Assembly (NCBI GenBank): GCA_963383645.1 | Contig: OY726557.1 | Span: 155,745,201 to 155,809,200, forward strand | Reading direction: 5' to 3' | Length of the DNA stretch: 64,000 nt | Source: Muscardinus avellanarius | Lineage: Eukaryota; Chordata; Mammalia; Rodentia; Gliridae | Shown: in pieces, positions 36,985-48,666 of the stretch | Layout of the letters: the number at the start of each line of letters is the position of its first letter | How positions within the stretch are numbered: position 1 is the stretch's first letter | Position numbers and translations under genes: made by a program | Notes under the pieces: model-generated | The model's input: the letters and a program-made list of their open reading frames with translations, nothing else | Told to the model about the DNA's origin: nothing | Databases searched by the model: none

Positions 36985-37348
36985 TCCCCCTTCCCATTCC
37001 CCTCCGTTGGATCACCTTATGTACTCCTCTGTGGTTTCCCTTATTTTGTTTACAGTTCCTCCTATGACTCTTTTTCTCCCTAGCTTTTGCATATTAAGGA
37101 GAGCATTCAATTTTAACATTTTGTGACTGATTAATGTCACTTAGCATAATGTTTTTCAGTTCCATCCATTTCCCCAAAAAACAAATCAAAGTCAATCACT
37201 AAACCAAACATGTAGAGGGAGGGAGTGACGAGGTGGGAATTGGGGGAAGGCTTATGGAAGTGATGTGTGCATGTATGCCTCTACCATCTTGTACTCCATT
37301 AATATGTATGACTATAATGCACTAATAAAAAATTTTAGAAAAGAAAAA
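36985..37348 (+). repeat. L1 with 5' inversion
   Basis: Antisense L1 (about 36985-37178; 'ctcctatgactctttttctc', 'cttagcataatgtttttcag') joins directly to sense L1 3' UTR (about 37179-37348; 'caaatcaaagtcaatcacta', 'atgactataatgcactaata'). This is the twin-priming signature of one insertion. Confidence 0.85.
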
Positions 37349-37349
37349 A

Positions 37350-37865
37350 TTATGGTCATCGTTTATTGTCAAGAATAAATCACTAGCCTTGGAAAAATAT
37401 TAATTTTGTACTGACTTCTGGTTTCATGGTCTTGTTCCTAAGTAATACAATAAGTTTTCAGAAAGTATTGATTCCTTGAGAATGTCTGTATTACATTTAT
37501 GAATATTAGATATATTTTTTTCATTTTCCATGTCCTATATGTGTTAATAAAGAAACTTAGAAAAACAAGTAATAATAAATATAAAGCAACTAACTTAGCT
37601 CCTAATTAACCTTCAGCAAATACTCAACAAATTTAAATACTGCTATAAATCCCTCAACATATTTAAGAGATGCCATTTTCATTTTTAGTACAAAGAAGTG
37701 AGGCTTTATTGAAAATCTCATGATCTACTGCACTACACTATCACCATCTTTCCTACAGTTATTTTGTATAAAAAGAACCTGATATGTTCTCTAAATCTGT
37801 ACATATGTTATGCACCTTCAATTTAAAAAAATCGGAAAGCCTCCAAAATCTGAAACTTTTAATCA
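37350..37865. other. Intergenic DNA, no feature recognised
   Basis: No recognisable repeat or gene. Confidence 0.5.
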
Positions 37866-38165
37866 CTTTATATTAAAGTAGAAAATCCATACTTGACCTC
37901 ACATGACAGGTTGAAGTTAATTCAAAAGCACATTAAAGATATTACATAAAATTTCCTTAAGCCTATATCTGTAAGGATTTAATATACTATAAATAAATTT
38001 TCTATTTAGACTTGGGGTCCAATTCCTGATACACCTCATTATGTATATGTAAATACTACACAATCTAAGAAAAATAATCCCAAGTACTAAACCTTTTGAG
38101 TCCCAAGCATTTTTGGAAAAGAAAACACACCTTCTGATAAACTTCTCATTCCCCTCATCATGTAC
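37866..38165. repeat. Direct duplication, copy 1 (about 300 bp)
   Basis: About 300 bp that recurs at 38983-39282 in the same orientation, about 90% identical by eye. Shared words include 'taagcctatatctgtaagga', 'tgatacacctcattatgtat' and 'tcccaagcatttttggaaaa'. Family unknown. The minus-strand frames of both copies correspond (100 and 73 codons) but have no known protein signature. Confidence 0.9.
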
Positions 38166-38800
38166 ACTATTCAAATCTAAGTAAATATTACAACATTTAT
38201 AATTTATTACATAGGCCATTTATTTAGAATTAGGTTCTTTCTTCTCTAAACTCTGTCTTTGGAATTTTAAACCTCACAATAATATTGCCTGTAAAATATT
38301 TTTTCTTTGGTTTAAACACATATGGAATCTTTACCCAATGACCTCACAATCCTGTGCCAGAGTGTTGATATCAGACAGACCATGTCTTATGGGTTCACTG
38401 TTTATAGCCACCCTTTTAGAGCTTGACTGAACTTTAAAGGCCATCTGTCCCAGACCTTCGTGAAAGGTAATAAAGTTAGATCTCTTAGGTTTAAAATGAC
38501 TTATCCAATTCACATGTGGACTATTGCAGGCTTATCTCCACTATGTGATATAAGAATTGAGGGGAAAGTGATGCTGTGATATTAGCAGATACTTCAGAGA
38601 ATTTAGGGGAGGTATTAGCCTGAGAAATCTACAAAGTATGAATAAGTACCAAAATCATCACATTTGGAAAATAAGTGTATGTTAATGATGCACAGACCTT
38701 TATGCTGCAAAAAAAATGACCAATAAAAAGAAACAATTTGTGGAAACAAAGCAAATATAGGTATATATATTTTTTTTAAAATAAATTTATTGGTTTATTT
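38166..38800. other. Unique spacer between the two duplication copies
   Basis: No feature recognised. Confidence 0.5.
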
Positions 38801-38802
38801 TT

Positions 38803-38982
38803 TCTTGTGGGTCTGGGGAAGAAACTAGGGGGCCTTCAACCTCCAAGCTACATGCCTGCCTAGTTTCTATTCTTTAACTTGAAATTGGGTCTCATTAAGT
38901 TGCAGAGGACCTCACTAAGTAGCCGAGGCTGTCCACAAACAGCGATCCTCCAGTCTCAGCCTCCTGAATGCTGGAATTACAA
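38803..38982 (-). repeat. SINE, antisense
   Basis: 'gtgggtctggggaagaaact', 'tgggtctcattaagttgcag', 'cagcctcctgaatgctgg'. It ends exactly where duplication copy 2 begins. Confidence 0.8.
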
Positions 38983-39282
38983 GCTTTACATTAAAATGGA
39001 AAATCCATACTTGATTTCAAATGACAGGTTGAAGTCAATTCACAAGCACATTAATGATACTACATAAAATTTTCTTAAGCCTATATCTGTAAGGATTGAA
39101 TATATTATAAATAAATTTACTTTTTAGATTTGGGGTCCAATTCCTGATACACCTCATTATGTATATGTAAATATTCCACCATCCAAGAAAAATAATCCCA
39201 AGTACTAAACCTTTTGAGTCCCAAGCATTTTTGGAAAAGGAAACACAACTTCTCATAAACTTCTCATTCCCCCCATCATTCT
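38983..39282. repeat. Direct duplication, copy 2 (about 300 bp)
   Basis: Second copy, offset about 1117 bp from copy 1. Sequence similarity begins at 'ctttacattaaa' next to the SINE and ends at 'ctcattcccc-catca'. The flanks are unrelated on both sides. Confidence 0.9.
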
Positions 39283-39504
39283 CATTCCTTACCTGGCTTT
39301 ATTGGTTTATTGTAATCTCACATCATCATATAGTTAGAAGTGATAGGATTAAACATGCACATAGTAGTTGGTAAGCTCTTGTCATTAAATACAATATAAT
39401 TATTATAAAAATAAATAAAGAGATGATAAATAAGAAAATTTAAACTAGCTATTCTCCTACTACCTAGTGAAACTTTGCTATTATTAGCAGATTTGCTATC
39501 ATAT

Positions 39505-39600
39505 AATATATATATATATATACTATCATATATATCACATATATATGTAATCATATATGTATATATACATCATATATATGTGTATATATACAAACTTTAC
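39505..39600. repeat. TA-rich simple sequence
   Basis: Irregular ATATATAC/ATCATATA tracts. Confidence 0.85.
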
Positions 39601-39759
39601 AAATAATATATATGCGCACTTAACAATATATGGTATTTGAGCCTTTTGTTCCATTTCCTCAAACATTTTTGTAATCCCCCCAAAAAAAATTATTGTTTTT
39701 TGTGGTGAAAATATATTTTAACTACAAATTATCACAATAAAAATTGATTTTTGTTTTTT

Positions 39760-39972
39760 TCTGGTTTTGTGGTACTGGAGATGGAACTAAGGGCCATTCT
39801 ACTTCAGAGCTTTGCCTACCATTAGCTTATTTTATTTTTTATGTTGAAACAGATTCTCACTAAGTTGCCAAAGGCCTTATTAAGTAGCTGAGGCTGGGCC
39901 TCATATCTGCATTCCTCTTGTCTCAACTTCAAAAGTATTGGCATTATAAGCATGCCCCACTATGCCTACCTT
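39760..39972 (-). repeat. SINE, antisense, old
   Basis: 'gtggtactggagatggaact', 'acagattctcactaagttgc', 'aagtagctgaggctgggc' and 'gccccactatgcctacc'. Confidence 0.8.
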
Positions 39973-40129
39973 ACTTATTAAGTAGGCAAAATGCTTATTT
40001 ATATGATTTTTGCAAAAGAAAAACTTTTTAAAATATACTTGTCAATTTTTAAGAAAGTGAAATATCCCATTGAAAAACTCTTAAAACATTAAGGAAAGAA
40101 TTTGAAGATGAACCAAATAAATAAAAAAC

Positions 40130-40990
40130 TCCCATGTTTTGAATTATAAAAAATGAATATTAATTGTAAAATGTCTCTTCTGTCCAAGACCATCAACAGA
40201 TTCAATGTAATCCCTTTCAAAACACCAGTGATATTCTCCACAGAATGGAAAACATCCTAAATGTTTATAGAACAACAAAAGATGCCCAAACATCAAGGTA
40301 ATGTTAAGTAAAAAGGGCTAAATGTATCATACTATTTGACTTTATAGTATACTATAAAGTTATAGTAAGCAAAACAGCATGGCACAGGCATAAAAAGAAA
40401 GAAATTGACAAATGAAAGAAGATAGAGAGCTCAGAAATGAATTCACTCATTTGCAGACAATCAATATTTGACCAAATTACCAAGTTACACAAAGTTACCA
40501 AGAATACACAATGGAAAGAGGACAGCTTCTTCAACAAATGTTGTTAGGAAAAATGTCTATCTTTATGCAGAAGAATAAAATTATACCCTGATCTCTTACT
40601 ATATAAAACTGATGAAAAATAAAGACTTAGTTGAAATAAATTTTTATAAAGAGATTTCTAATTATAAAATGTATTGAAGAAAACACAGTAGAAATGCTTC
40701 ATGACATAGTAATGGTCAATGAGCTTTTAAGATAAGACCTCAAAATCTTAAGGAAAAAAGGCAAAAATGCATAAATTAAATTATATCAAACAGAAAAGCT
40801 TCTGCTTATACAAGAAAATAGAATGAAGAGACAACCTATGTAAGGGAAAATATTTGTAAATTACACATCTGATAAGGGGTTAATATCCCAAATATATAAG
40901 AAATGCAGACAACTCAGCATCAAAAGATCAAGTAAGCCTATTAAAAATAGGCAAATGATCTAAATAGTCCTTTTGCAAAAGAAGATATAT
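40130..40990 (+). repeat. Older L1 ORF2 remnant, sense, part 1
   Basis: L1 ORF2 3'-half DNA: 'gaccatcaacagattcaatg', 'aacagcatggcacaggcata', 'cttcttcaacaaatgttgtt' and 'gataaggggttaatatccca'. Many frameshifts and stops. Interrupted by a younger L1 and resumes at about 42385. Confidence 0.8.
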
Positions 40991-42380
40991 AACAAATCTA
41001 CAAATGTATAACCAATTTATTTTTGACAAAGGAGCCAAATACCCTGGAAAAAAGAGCCTCTTCAAAAATTTTGTTGGCAAAAGTGATTAACAATATGCAG
41101 AATAATGGAAATAAACCCCAGTCACCCACCCTGTACAAGAGTCAATTCATGATGGATCAAAGACTTGGAAATTAGACTAAAGACCTTGCAGCTTCTTGAA
41201 GAGGGAATAGATCCAACACTTCAAAACATAGGCACAGGTAAATCTTTCTCAACAAAACTTCAAAAACATAAGAAATTAAAAGGAAAATCAATATGTGGGA
41301 TTGCATGAAACTGAGGAGCTTCTTTACAGCAAAGCAAACTAATAAGAACCTCAATAGAGAGCTGTCTGAATGAGAGAAAAACTTTTGCCAACTATTCATC
41401 TGATAGAGGATTAATATCTTAGAATATACAGAGAACTCAAGAAACTCACTGCTAAGAAAAAATAATGCAATCAAAAAATGAACAAGAGAACGAGACACTT
41501 CACACAAAAGAGGAAATTTTAATGGCCAGTAAACATATGAAAAAAATGTTCAACATCATTATCAATTAGAGAGATGCAAATCAAAACTACCCTGAGATTT
41601 CACCCAACTCCATTTAGAATGGCAATCATTATAAACACAAACAACCACAAATGCTGGCAAGGATGTGGAGAAGTGAGAACTTGAATACATTGTTGGTAGG
41701 ATTGCAAATTAGTGCTAACACTTTGGAAAACAGTATGGAGGATCCTCACAAATGGGAATTAATTTACCATATGATCCAGCAATACCACTTCTGGGTATCT
41801 AACCAAGAAAAAGAAGAAACCAAAATACCAAACTAATGCATGTGTATCTATATTCATAGCCGCACAATTCACAATCCCAAACTATGGAACCAGCCAAGAT
41901 GTCCATCAACAGATGAATGGATTACAAAACCGTGGGAAATGTACACAATAGAATTTTACTCAGGCATAAAGAACTATGTCTTTTGCAGGGAAGTGGATGG
42001 AACTGGCGAAAAGTATTCTGAGTGAAATTAGTCAGTCACAAAAAGTAAAAAAATCGATATTTTCCTGAGTAAGCAGAAGCTATGGAGAAAACAGTCCATA
42101 GGAAGAACTCTAGATGAAGAAGGAGAAACCATAGATAAGGTAGTAAGGCAATCTAACTGAGGAGGATGCGAGGAGGAAAGAGAGAAATTTTCTAATGTAC
42201 ATGATGTACATTCACAAACATATCAAAGTCAATCACTAAGCCAAACATGAGAAGGAAAGAGGAGGGAGGGAATGGGGTGAGAAGTGAGGAAGGGTAAATG
42301 AGTGATGTATGAATGATTCCTCTACCATCTTATACCCATTAAGATGCATGACTACAGTGAATCATTAAAAAAATAAACTA
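40991..42380 (+). repeat. Younger L1 ORF2 end plus 3' UTR, sense, nested
   Basis: Repeats the same ORF2 region already passed at 40.44-40.98 kb ('tttttgacaaaggagccaaa', 'ggattaatatcttagaatat', 'atgctggcaaggatgtggag', 'atgatccagcaataccactt'), then carries 'tagtcagtcacaaaaagt', the 3' UTR and terminal 'gcatgactacagtgaatca'. Short frames at 41651-42025 encode ORF2 C-terminal pieces (EDPHKWELIYHMIQQYHFW; CPSTDEWITKPWEMY). It is not intact. Confidence 0.85.
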
Positions 42381-42698
42381 AATTGAGAGAAAAGGCAGCC
42401 TTTTTGGTAGGAATGCAAATAAGTGTAGTGTTATATAATACGTTATGAAACTTTTTCAAAAATTAAATAATGGAGTTACCCTGTGATCTGTCAATCTCAC
42501 TACTGGTGTATAACTAAAGAAATTAAAATAATTGTGTAAAAAAATCTGTACTCCTAGGTTCATTACAGCACCATTCAAGATAGATAAGAAATAGAAAAAA
42601 ATTCTAAGTGTCCATCAGCAGATGAATATATAGAGAATACATGGTACAAATGCACAATAAAATACAACTGGGCCTAAGAATAATGAAATCCTTTATTT

Positions 42699-42907
42699 AT
42701 AATAACATAAATTAAGCCAGGCGTGGTGGCCCATACTTGTAATCCCCGCACTTGGGAGGTAGAGACAGGTGGATCACGCAGGTTCAAAACCAGCCATGCG
42801 GGCTTTCTTAAGAGACCCTGTTTCCGAATAAAAAAATATAAAATAGGTCTGGGAGCATAGCCTGGAGGTAGAAGGGCTTCCAGGAATCCCAGTACCACCA
42901 AAAAAGA

Positions 42908-42947
<40 letters not shown>

Positions 42948-42955
42948 TAAATTAA
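42699..42955 (+). repeat. B1-dID SINE with perfect 17-bp target-site duplication
   Basis: Body 42716-42905 ('gccaggcgtggtggcccata' to 'cagtaccacc'), (AAT)n tail 42906-42938. ATAATAACATAAATTAA occurs at 42699-42715 and 42939-42955 without mismatch. Inserted in an old L1. Confidence 0.95.
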
Positions 42956-43227
42956 CCTATAGAACATTTTCAGTGAAGTAAACCAGGCACAGAAAGGCAA
43001 ATATTACTTGATGTCATTTATACTTAAACCTAAAATTATTTGTCTACTAGAAGTAGTAAATAGAGTGGTGGTTCACATAGGTTGAGATAGTTAGGAGATA
43101 GAAGGCTATAGAAAAATGTTGGTAAAAAAGATGCATTACAGTTTGATAGAATAAACTTCAGGAGATCTCTTAGTTAGCAATATAATAGTTTATGGTGATA
43201 TAGTAAATTCTTAAAAAGTTAAGAATA

Positions 43228-43420
43228 GAGTCGACCAAGGTGGCACCTGCTTGTAATCCCAATAATTGGTAGATTAAGACAGGAGGATCGCATGTTCAAA
43301 GCCAGCCTCAGCAACTTAGTGAGACCCTTATCAAAATAAGATATAAAATAGGTCTGAAGGTGTATCTTGTATATAGAAGGCTCCTGGGTTCCAGCCCCAG
43401 TACCACAACAAAAAAGAAAT
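43228..43420 (+). repeat. B1-dID SINE, sense, diverged
   Basis: 'ccaaggtggcacctgcttgt', 'agacaggaggatcgcatgtt', tail 'ggtgtatcttgtatatagaa' and 'cagtaccacaac'. The ID-like part is notably mutated. Confidence 0.85.
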
Positions 43421-43604
43421 GTAAGAATATATATTATATGCTGTCACAATAAAATAACCATGTAAAGTTATACAACTGTTAATTAACTAGGTTTAATCAT
43501 TCTACAATGTTTTATATTTCAAAGTATTATTTTATACATAATAAAATATGCAATGCCATATTTTAATTAAATAAATAGAAATAGATTAGTATAGTGACAA
43601 TCCC

Positions 43605-44005
43605 AAGTAAATGGGGACAGTTAAGCATATTCTCCCCAGGTAGAATATTAACAAGAATCTGGTTATTGGGGATATTGTTGCTTTCTTGAATCTTCTTGTA
43701 ACACATACTATATAAAATGATTTTATTTTCTATGGCTTTACTTTTGTATTTTGATAAAGCAACAAATTTAGTTTAGTTTCTAAATTCTGGTCTATTTATC
43801 ACTATTAACACAAAATTATTTTAAATAATTTTTTATCTGAAGTATAATTAAATATTTTCTCCTTTCTCCAACCTATGAAGGGTTATCTGTGGCTTCCAAA
43901 ACATTTAAACTCTTCTTTCTACAAACTTTAATTACCCCCTTCTAGTGGCTAGCTCATCTATTACATTTGTTCCTCCTTTACCTGCATATTTCTCATATTT
44001 CCCAA
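43605..44005. other. Intergenic DNA, no feature recognised
   Basis: No recognisable repeat or gene. Confidence 0.5.
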
Positions 44006-44009
44006 GTGT

Positions 44010-44375
44010 AGCAGTGACCAACTGTGAACTTTCTTGGAAGTCATGAGGTTTCTGCCCTAATTGGTGAATTAATCATCATTGTTTTAATAGACTACTGAGA
44101 GATGGGAACAAGTTGGAGGGAATAGATCACTGAGAGAGTGTCCTAGAAAAATTCATTCTCTTTAGACCCTCCCTTTCCATATCTCTCTGCTTCCCAGTCA
44201 CCATGAGCTAAGTGCTTTTCATTAACCACACCTTTCCATCATGATGTTTTAACTTGGAGCTACCAATCATTTACTAGATCCTTTAACACCTGGAACCAAA
44301 ATAAGTCTTTCCTCTTTTAAGTTGTTCTTGCCAGATATTTCGGTCACAGTAATGAAAAGCTGGCTAATGCAGAGG
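44010..44375 (+). repeat. MaLR-type LTR (ERVL-MaLR), sense
   Basis: Word order typical of a rodent/mammalian MaLR LTR: 'cttggaagtcatgaggtttc', 'aattggtgaattaatcatca', 'ctctgcttcccagtcaccat', 'gaaccaaaataagtctttcc', 'tttaagttgttcttgccag', 'tttcggtcacagtaatgaaa' and 'gctggctaatgcag'. Solo LTR, no internal coding part. Confidence 0.75.
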
Positions 44376-44379
44376 CCTA

Positions 44380-45000
44380 ATTATTACATATCAACAGATT
44401 ATCTGTGACAAAAGAAAAGCTCCCAAAGCAACTATGATAGGTTGATATACTAGGTTCCATAAAAATATACCTACTGTGCTGCTTCTAGCCACTCCCTCTG
44501 GACTAGCCTCAACTTGTACTGTGAAAAAAAAATCACTTAGCCAGATATCATGCAGACTTGTGGTATAAAGTACAGCAAAATAGTTGAAAACGTATCCTCA
44601 GGCATCTGTCTGTATGGATTCACAAGTATTCTTGGCTGGTTAGCCATCAGAAACTTTACTATAAAAATATGTGCCTATAGTTTTCTCAACTATAAAATGG
44701 GAATAATAATCAAATCTTTTAGTAATCAGTAGAGAGGACTATAATACCATATCAAGTGTACCTATATATGTAAGAGTTCAGATTCAATATAAGTTTATTC
44801 CCTGCTCACATAGTAGCCCAGGGCATGGATCAAGATTATGAACCACAGTTTTCATTGTGATGACTCAGAAAACTCCTTTCTTCCAACATGAAGATAGGCC
44901 CAGGGCCCTGTATTTGATACACTAACTGGTAAAGAGAAAAGGTAAACAGAAAATTCAGTGCACATTAACTTCCTCAAGGCTTTTGTCTAGCCAGATACAA
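44380..45000. other. Intergenic DNA, no feature recognised
   Basis: No recognisable repeat or gene. Confidence 0.5.
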
Positions 45001-45009
45001 GGTGTACAT

Positions 45010-45185
45010 CTAATATCTTAGATCCTTTGAGACTGAGGTATGGCCATTCCAAAGTTTGAGGCTTGCCTGGGAAACTTAGTGAGACCCTCTTTCAAAATAA
45101 AAAATAAAACATCTGAGGTGTATTTAAGTAGTAAATACCCCTTGGTTCAATTCCTGGCACACCTCTTTCACTCCAAAAAAAAAAA
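45010..45185 (+). repeat. SINE remnant, sense, strongly degraded
   Basis: 'gaaacttagtgagaccctct', 'aaatacccc' and 'ttggttcaattcctggc' are consistent with the middle and ID-like tail; the head is not recognisable. Confidence 0.6.
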
Positions 45186-45214
45186 TGTCTTTGGCCAAGA
45201 AGAACCATATACCC

Positions 45215-45738
45215 TCCTCAAACATCTCCACTGTTTTCCAAAAGGGCTCAGTGATTTTCAATCTTACCAACAAGGTATCAGAGTTCCTACTTCTCTACCT
45301 TCTTCCCAGTATTTGTTATTGATTCTGTTTTTAATGATTATCATTCTAAAGGAAATGGATGAAACTGAAGAATATTATGCTAAGTGGGATTAGTCAGTCA
45401 CAAAAAATGAGGAGTCAGGTGTTCTCTGTCCCTTCTGTATCCCAATTTTGGAAGAAAATGGGATGCAGAAGGGACTCCAGACAAAGGGGAAACATTAGTA
45501 TATAAAAGGAGTGGACTTATTTGAGGAAGCTGAGAGGGAGAGTAAGACTTGAAGAGGGAAACACCTCAATAGATATGATGTAAATACATATTATTTATCA
45601 CAGCCAATCACTGAGCCCAGGATGGTGGGCAGGGAAAGGGAGTGGAGTGGGAACTCAGGGATGGCTCACTGAATGCTGTGGGTATGTATGCCTTTATCAC
45701 CCTGAACTGATCAAGATAAATTTTTTAAATATTTTGGT
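45215..45738 (+). repeat. L1 with 5' inversion
   Basis: Antisense ORF2-end DNA (about 45215-45350; 'tccactgttttccaaaaggg', 'ttgattctgtttttaatgat') joined to sense ORF2 end/3' UTR (about 45351-45738; 'ggaaatggatgaaactgaag', 'ggattagtcagtcacaaa', then the purine-rich UTR). This is a twin-priming structure. Confidence 0.8.
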
Positions 45739-45817
45739 CAAGAACTTGTAACTAGGCCACCTCTAGCTTATTAATGGCTTGTAAAATACACATATAAACT
45801 GCTAAAAGGATTTAGAA

Positions 45818-45824
45818 ATAGTAT

Positions 45825-45858
<34 letters not shown>

Positions 45859-45910
45859 ACATACATATATAGAATATACTATATATGAATATATATAAAT
45901 ATATATTTAC
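45818..45910. repeat. TA-rich microsatellite
   Basis: (TA)n with ATAC interruptions, about 90 bp. Confidence 0.9.
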
Positions 45911-46149
45911 GACATATATGGACTTTGAAAAATGTCTGGTGCAGGGTAGGTTCTCAATAAATAATCGCTATTATTATCCCCTGTGACTTGCTATTCATCT
46001 AAAATACCCTTTTCCCTGCTAACACACATAAGAGGGTGTCAGTTTGAAATCTCAACAGCAGGAATGATACTAAATAGAGGAGATAAAATGATGTGCCTTT
46101 GCTTTATGAATTCTAAAAATAATCTTAAAAAACTTGAGAAATTTGATAT

Positions 46150-46900
46150 TCATGTATTCATTCTCTAAAAGTAACTTCAGCATCTTTTAAAATAAAATTG
46201 TGCAAGTAATCGAAAGAGTCCGTGGAAGTTATCCACATCCTTACAACACTGACACTTCTCACTTGGAACCTGTGCATCACGGCATGGTCTTGGATTTAAG
46301 ATCATTGCTTTTGATAGCTGTGCATGCCTGCTTTTTCCTGGCTGTGCAAAATTAATTGACACTGATCACTTTCCCTTAATAGTGAACAAAAGTGGCTGGG
46401 GGATAACACTGCTGGATTCTCCATCCTTTCTCCATGACCTTCAGCAGAGTTGAAGCTAACTCCGCTCAAACCGTGTCATTAATGAGCTGATGTTTCTATT
46501 TTAAATGTATTCTTGCAAACTCATCATGAAACTTCTGCCTGACAGTTTTAGAAGTTAATAGGCTTCAAATTACTAATCAGCAAGGTGTATACATTTACAA
46601 AGCACCAGGTAGCCACTGTTATGGATTATATTTGATTAATAAAATTAAATTCCCAAATAAACAAAACATATAAGCCTGCTAATTATATTACTTGTTGGAT
46701 GAAGCTAATAATTGTCCCCCCACTGAGCAGCTCCCCATTTTTGTTTTAATAATTCTCTTTCCTGGCAGAAAATAAATCCTTACAAAATTTTCAGGCATTA
46801 TAAAAACCCCTACAAAGCTAAACTCTCAGAATCCGTTTCAGCCACCTTCCGTGACTATAAAATTTTCTAGCAAAAAATTAAATGAATGAATCCTTTCTCT
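46150..46900. promoter_or_regulatory. Candidate conserved non-coding element
   Basis: About 750 bp with no recognisable repeat in an otherwise repeat-crowded interval. It is dense in homeodomain-type cores: 'aattaattgac', 'gtcattaatgagctgatg', 'attactaatcag', 'ttgattaataaaatta' and 'gctaataattg'. No open frame fits a protein. Conservation cannot be measured here; the call is pattern recognition only. Confidence 0.35.
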
Positions 46901-46904
46901 GATT

Positions 46905-47720
46905 TTTAAAATCTCCATATTATGAATTTTAAGTGCTGATGATAGACATATTGTTTTCCAAGAGCTAAACAGCAGATATCAAGTAAGAAGTAAGAAGTTT
47001 ATCTTATCTCACTGAATAGGCTTTTACTTTTCTTCTTTTATCCCAAAGTTTACTTGTTAATAATTTAACATCCTTTTTAGTTCTTTGGCAAATGTGACTT
47101 TCTAATGATGCATTATTTTTTGTCTACCTGAGTTGTATAAAATTATTCAAATTCCAGCAAAAAATATTTTAGAAACTTGAAAACTCAAAGAAGACAAATC
47201 ATTACTCCCATTCATTCAAAAATTAATGGAATACTCACTATGTTTGGACCTTTTCTGGATGCATTAATAATGTGTGAGCCTAGATAAGAAAGTGCCCCAT
47301 ATGTGGAATTTACAGAGAAAATAGGATGGCTGAGACTAAGGAAAAGAGAGCAGCAAAGATGTCTCAGAAGAAATCTCATGTGTAATAGTGGCTGTAATCC
47401 AGACTGTGTTGACTCAATTTTTAAAAATTTCTGTGCATATTCAGAGAGAGAAAGGGGGTGGTTAGAGAGAGGAGAGGGGGAATGAAAGAGAAGATGAATA
47501 TCATTCAGTAACAGAAGTACAGATGTGTACTATATATGGAGGTCATACTGATTTAACATTTATAATAAACTCTGTAGGTGTATTTAAAATTCCCAAAGAC
47601 TATTCCAAAATTATTATATTGTTTACTTTACTAGTTATCCTGTTATTTCTGAGATGTTCTCAGAGGCTATATGACCCAACATTTAGAAAGCAATCAGACT
47701 ATGGCCAGAACATTCACTCT
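46905..47720. other. Intergenic DNA, no feature recognised
   Basis: A purine-rich GAGAGAGG stretch lies near 47440-47490; nothing else is assignable. Confidence 0.5.
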
Positions 47721-47930
47721 TTTTTGGGGGGGATTACTGGGGTTCCTGGAAACCCTTTTTATCTCCGGGCTACACTCCCAGACCTATTTTTATATTTTTT
47801 ATTTGGAAATAGGGTCTCTAAAGCTAGCGAGTCTGGCTTCAAACCTGCATGATTTTCCAGTCTTCTCCTCCCAAGAACAGGGATTACAAGCGTGTGCCAA
47901 CACACCTAGACAGAAAATTCACTCAAAAAC
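47706..47930 (-). repeat. B1-dID SINE, antisense, with target-site duplication
   Basis: Body about 47722-47912 ('attactggggttcctggaaa' to 'gtgccaacacacctag'). The flanks 'cagaacattcactc' and 'cagaaaattcactc' match except for one base. Confidence 0.9.
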
Positions 47931-47934
47931 GAAA

Positions 47935-48230
47935 GATAGGGATAGTGTTGAGAATGTATTCCCTACAGAGCAGGCCTGTACAAAAAAATATAGTAGCTAC
48001 ATGACTCTTCTTCCCATTTCCCCTTTTCAAGTATAAAGAACCTTAATCTACAAAGAAAGGAAGGACAGATTATAACCAGTGAAATTGATATAAATGTCCT
48101 TTTAATCAAAATTACAGATTTATTATAAAGTTTAAATATAAAATAAGAAAGTTTATAAGTATATGCTTATAGCTGTGTGAAATGCTATAGAAATGCAAAA
48201 TTGGTAAACTTTCTCATAAAGACAAAAATG
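47935..48230. other. Intergenic DNA, no feature recognised
   Basis: No recognisable repeat or gene. Confidence 0.5.
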
Positions 48231-48234
48231 TATG

Positions 48235-48525
48235 TATTTAGGAAAGAATATAATGTAGCAGAATGGGACTGGGAAAGGGAGGTGGGAGAAGAAAAAGGAG
48301 GATTGAGGGTAGAAACAATTCAAATATATTAGGTGCATTTGTGAAGGTATCTCTAATCTTATTAATATTTACAGAGAGAGAGGAGGGAAATGGGAGGAGG
48401 AAATAGTGGGATGGTTTGCAAAGGGAAATAAAGCCAGTGCTGTGTGTGCATGTGTGTTTGTGTCACTTTAAACCTCACTATGATGTGTAATTACAATGCA
48501 TCAATAAAAATTTTTAATTAATTTT
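48235..48525 (+). repeat. L1 3' UTR end, sense
   Basis: Purine-rich UTR ('gggaaagggaggtgggagaa', 'gaggagggaaatgggagg') and 3' terminus 'taattacaatgcatcaataa'. Truncated within the 3' UTR. Confidence 0.75.
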
Positions 48526-48666
48526 TATATCATGACATTTGAATTGCCAATATTTTGTTAAAGAATGTAAAACAAATGATAGTGAAAAATATTGGTATAT
48601 AATTTTTAACTAATAATAATTTTAAGACATTTATGAGAGTCTCACAAAACTAAGAGGATGTATTTA

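Larger units (their letters stand above)
42385..43600 (+). repeat. Older L1, sense, part 2 with two SINE insertions
   Basis: Resumes with ORF2-end DNA ('tttggtaggaatgcaaataa', 'gtccatcagcagatgaatat') and continues into an old 3' UTR ('ggtgatatagtaaattctta', 'ataaccatgtaaagttatac'). It is interrupted by SINEs at 42716 and 43228. Confidence 0.7.
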
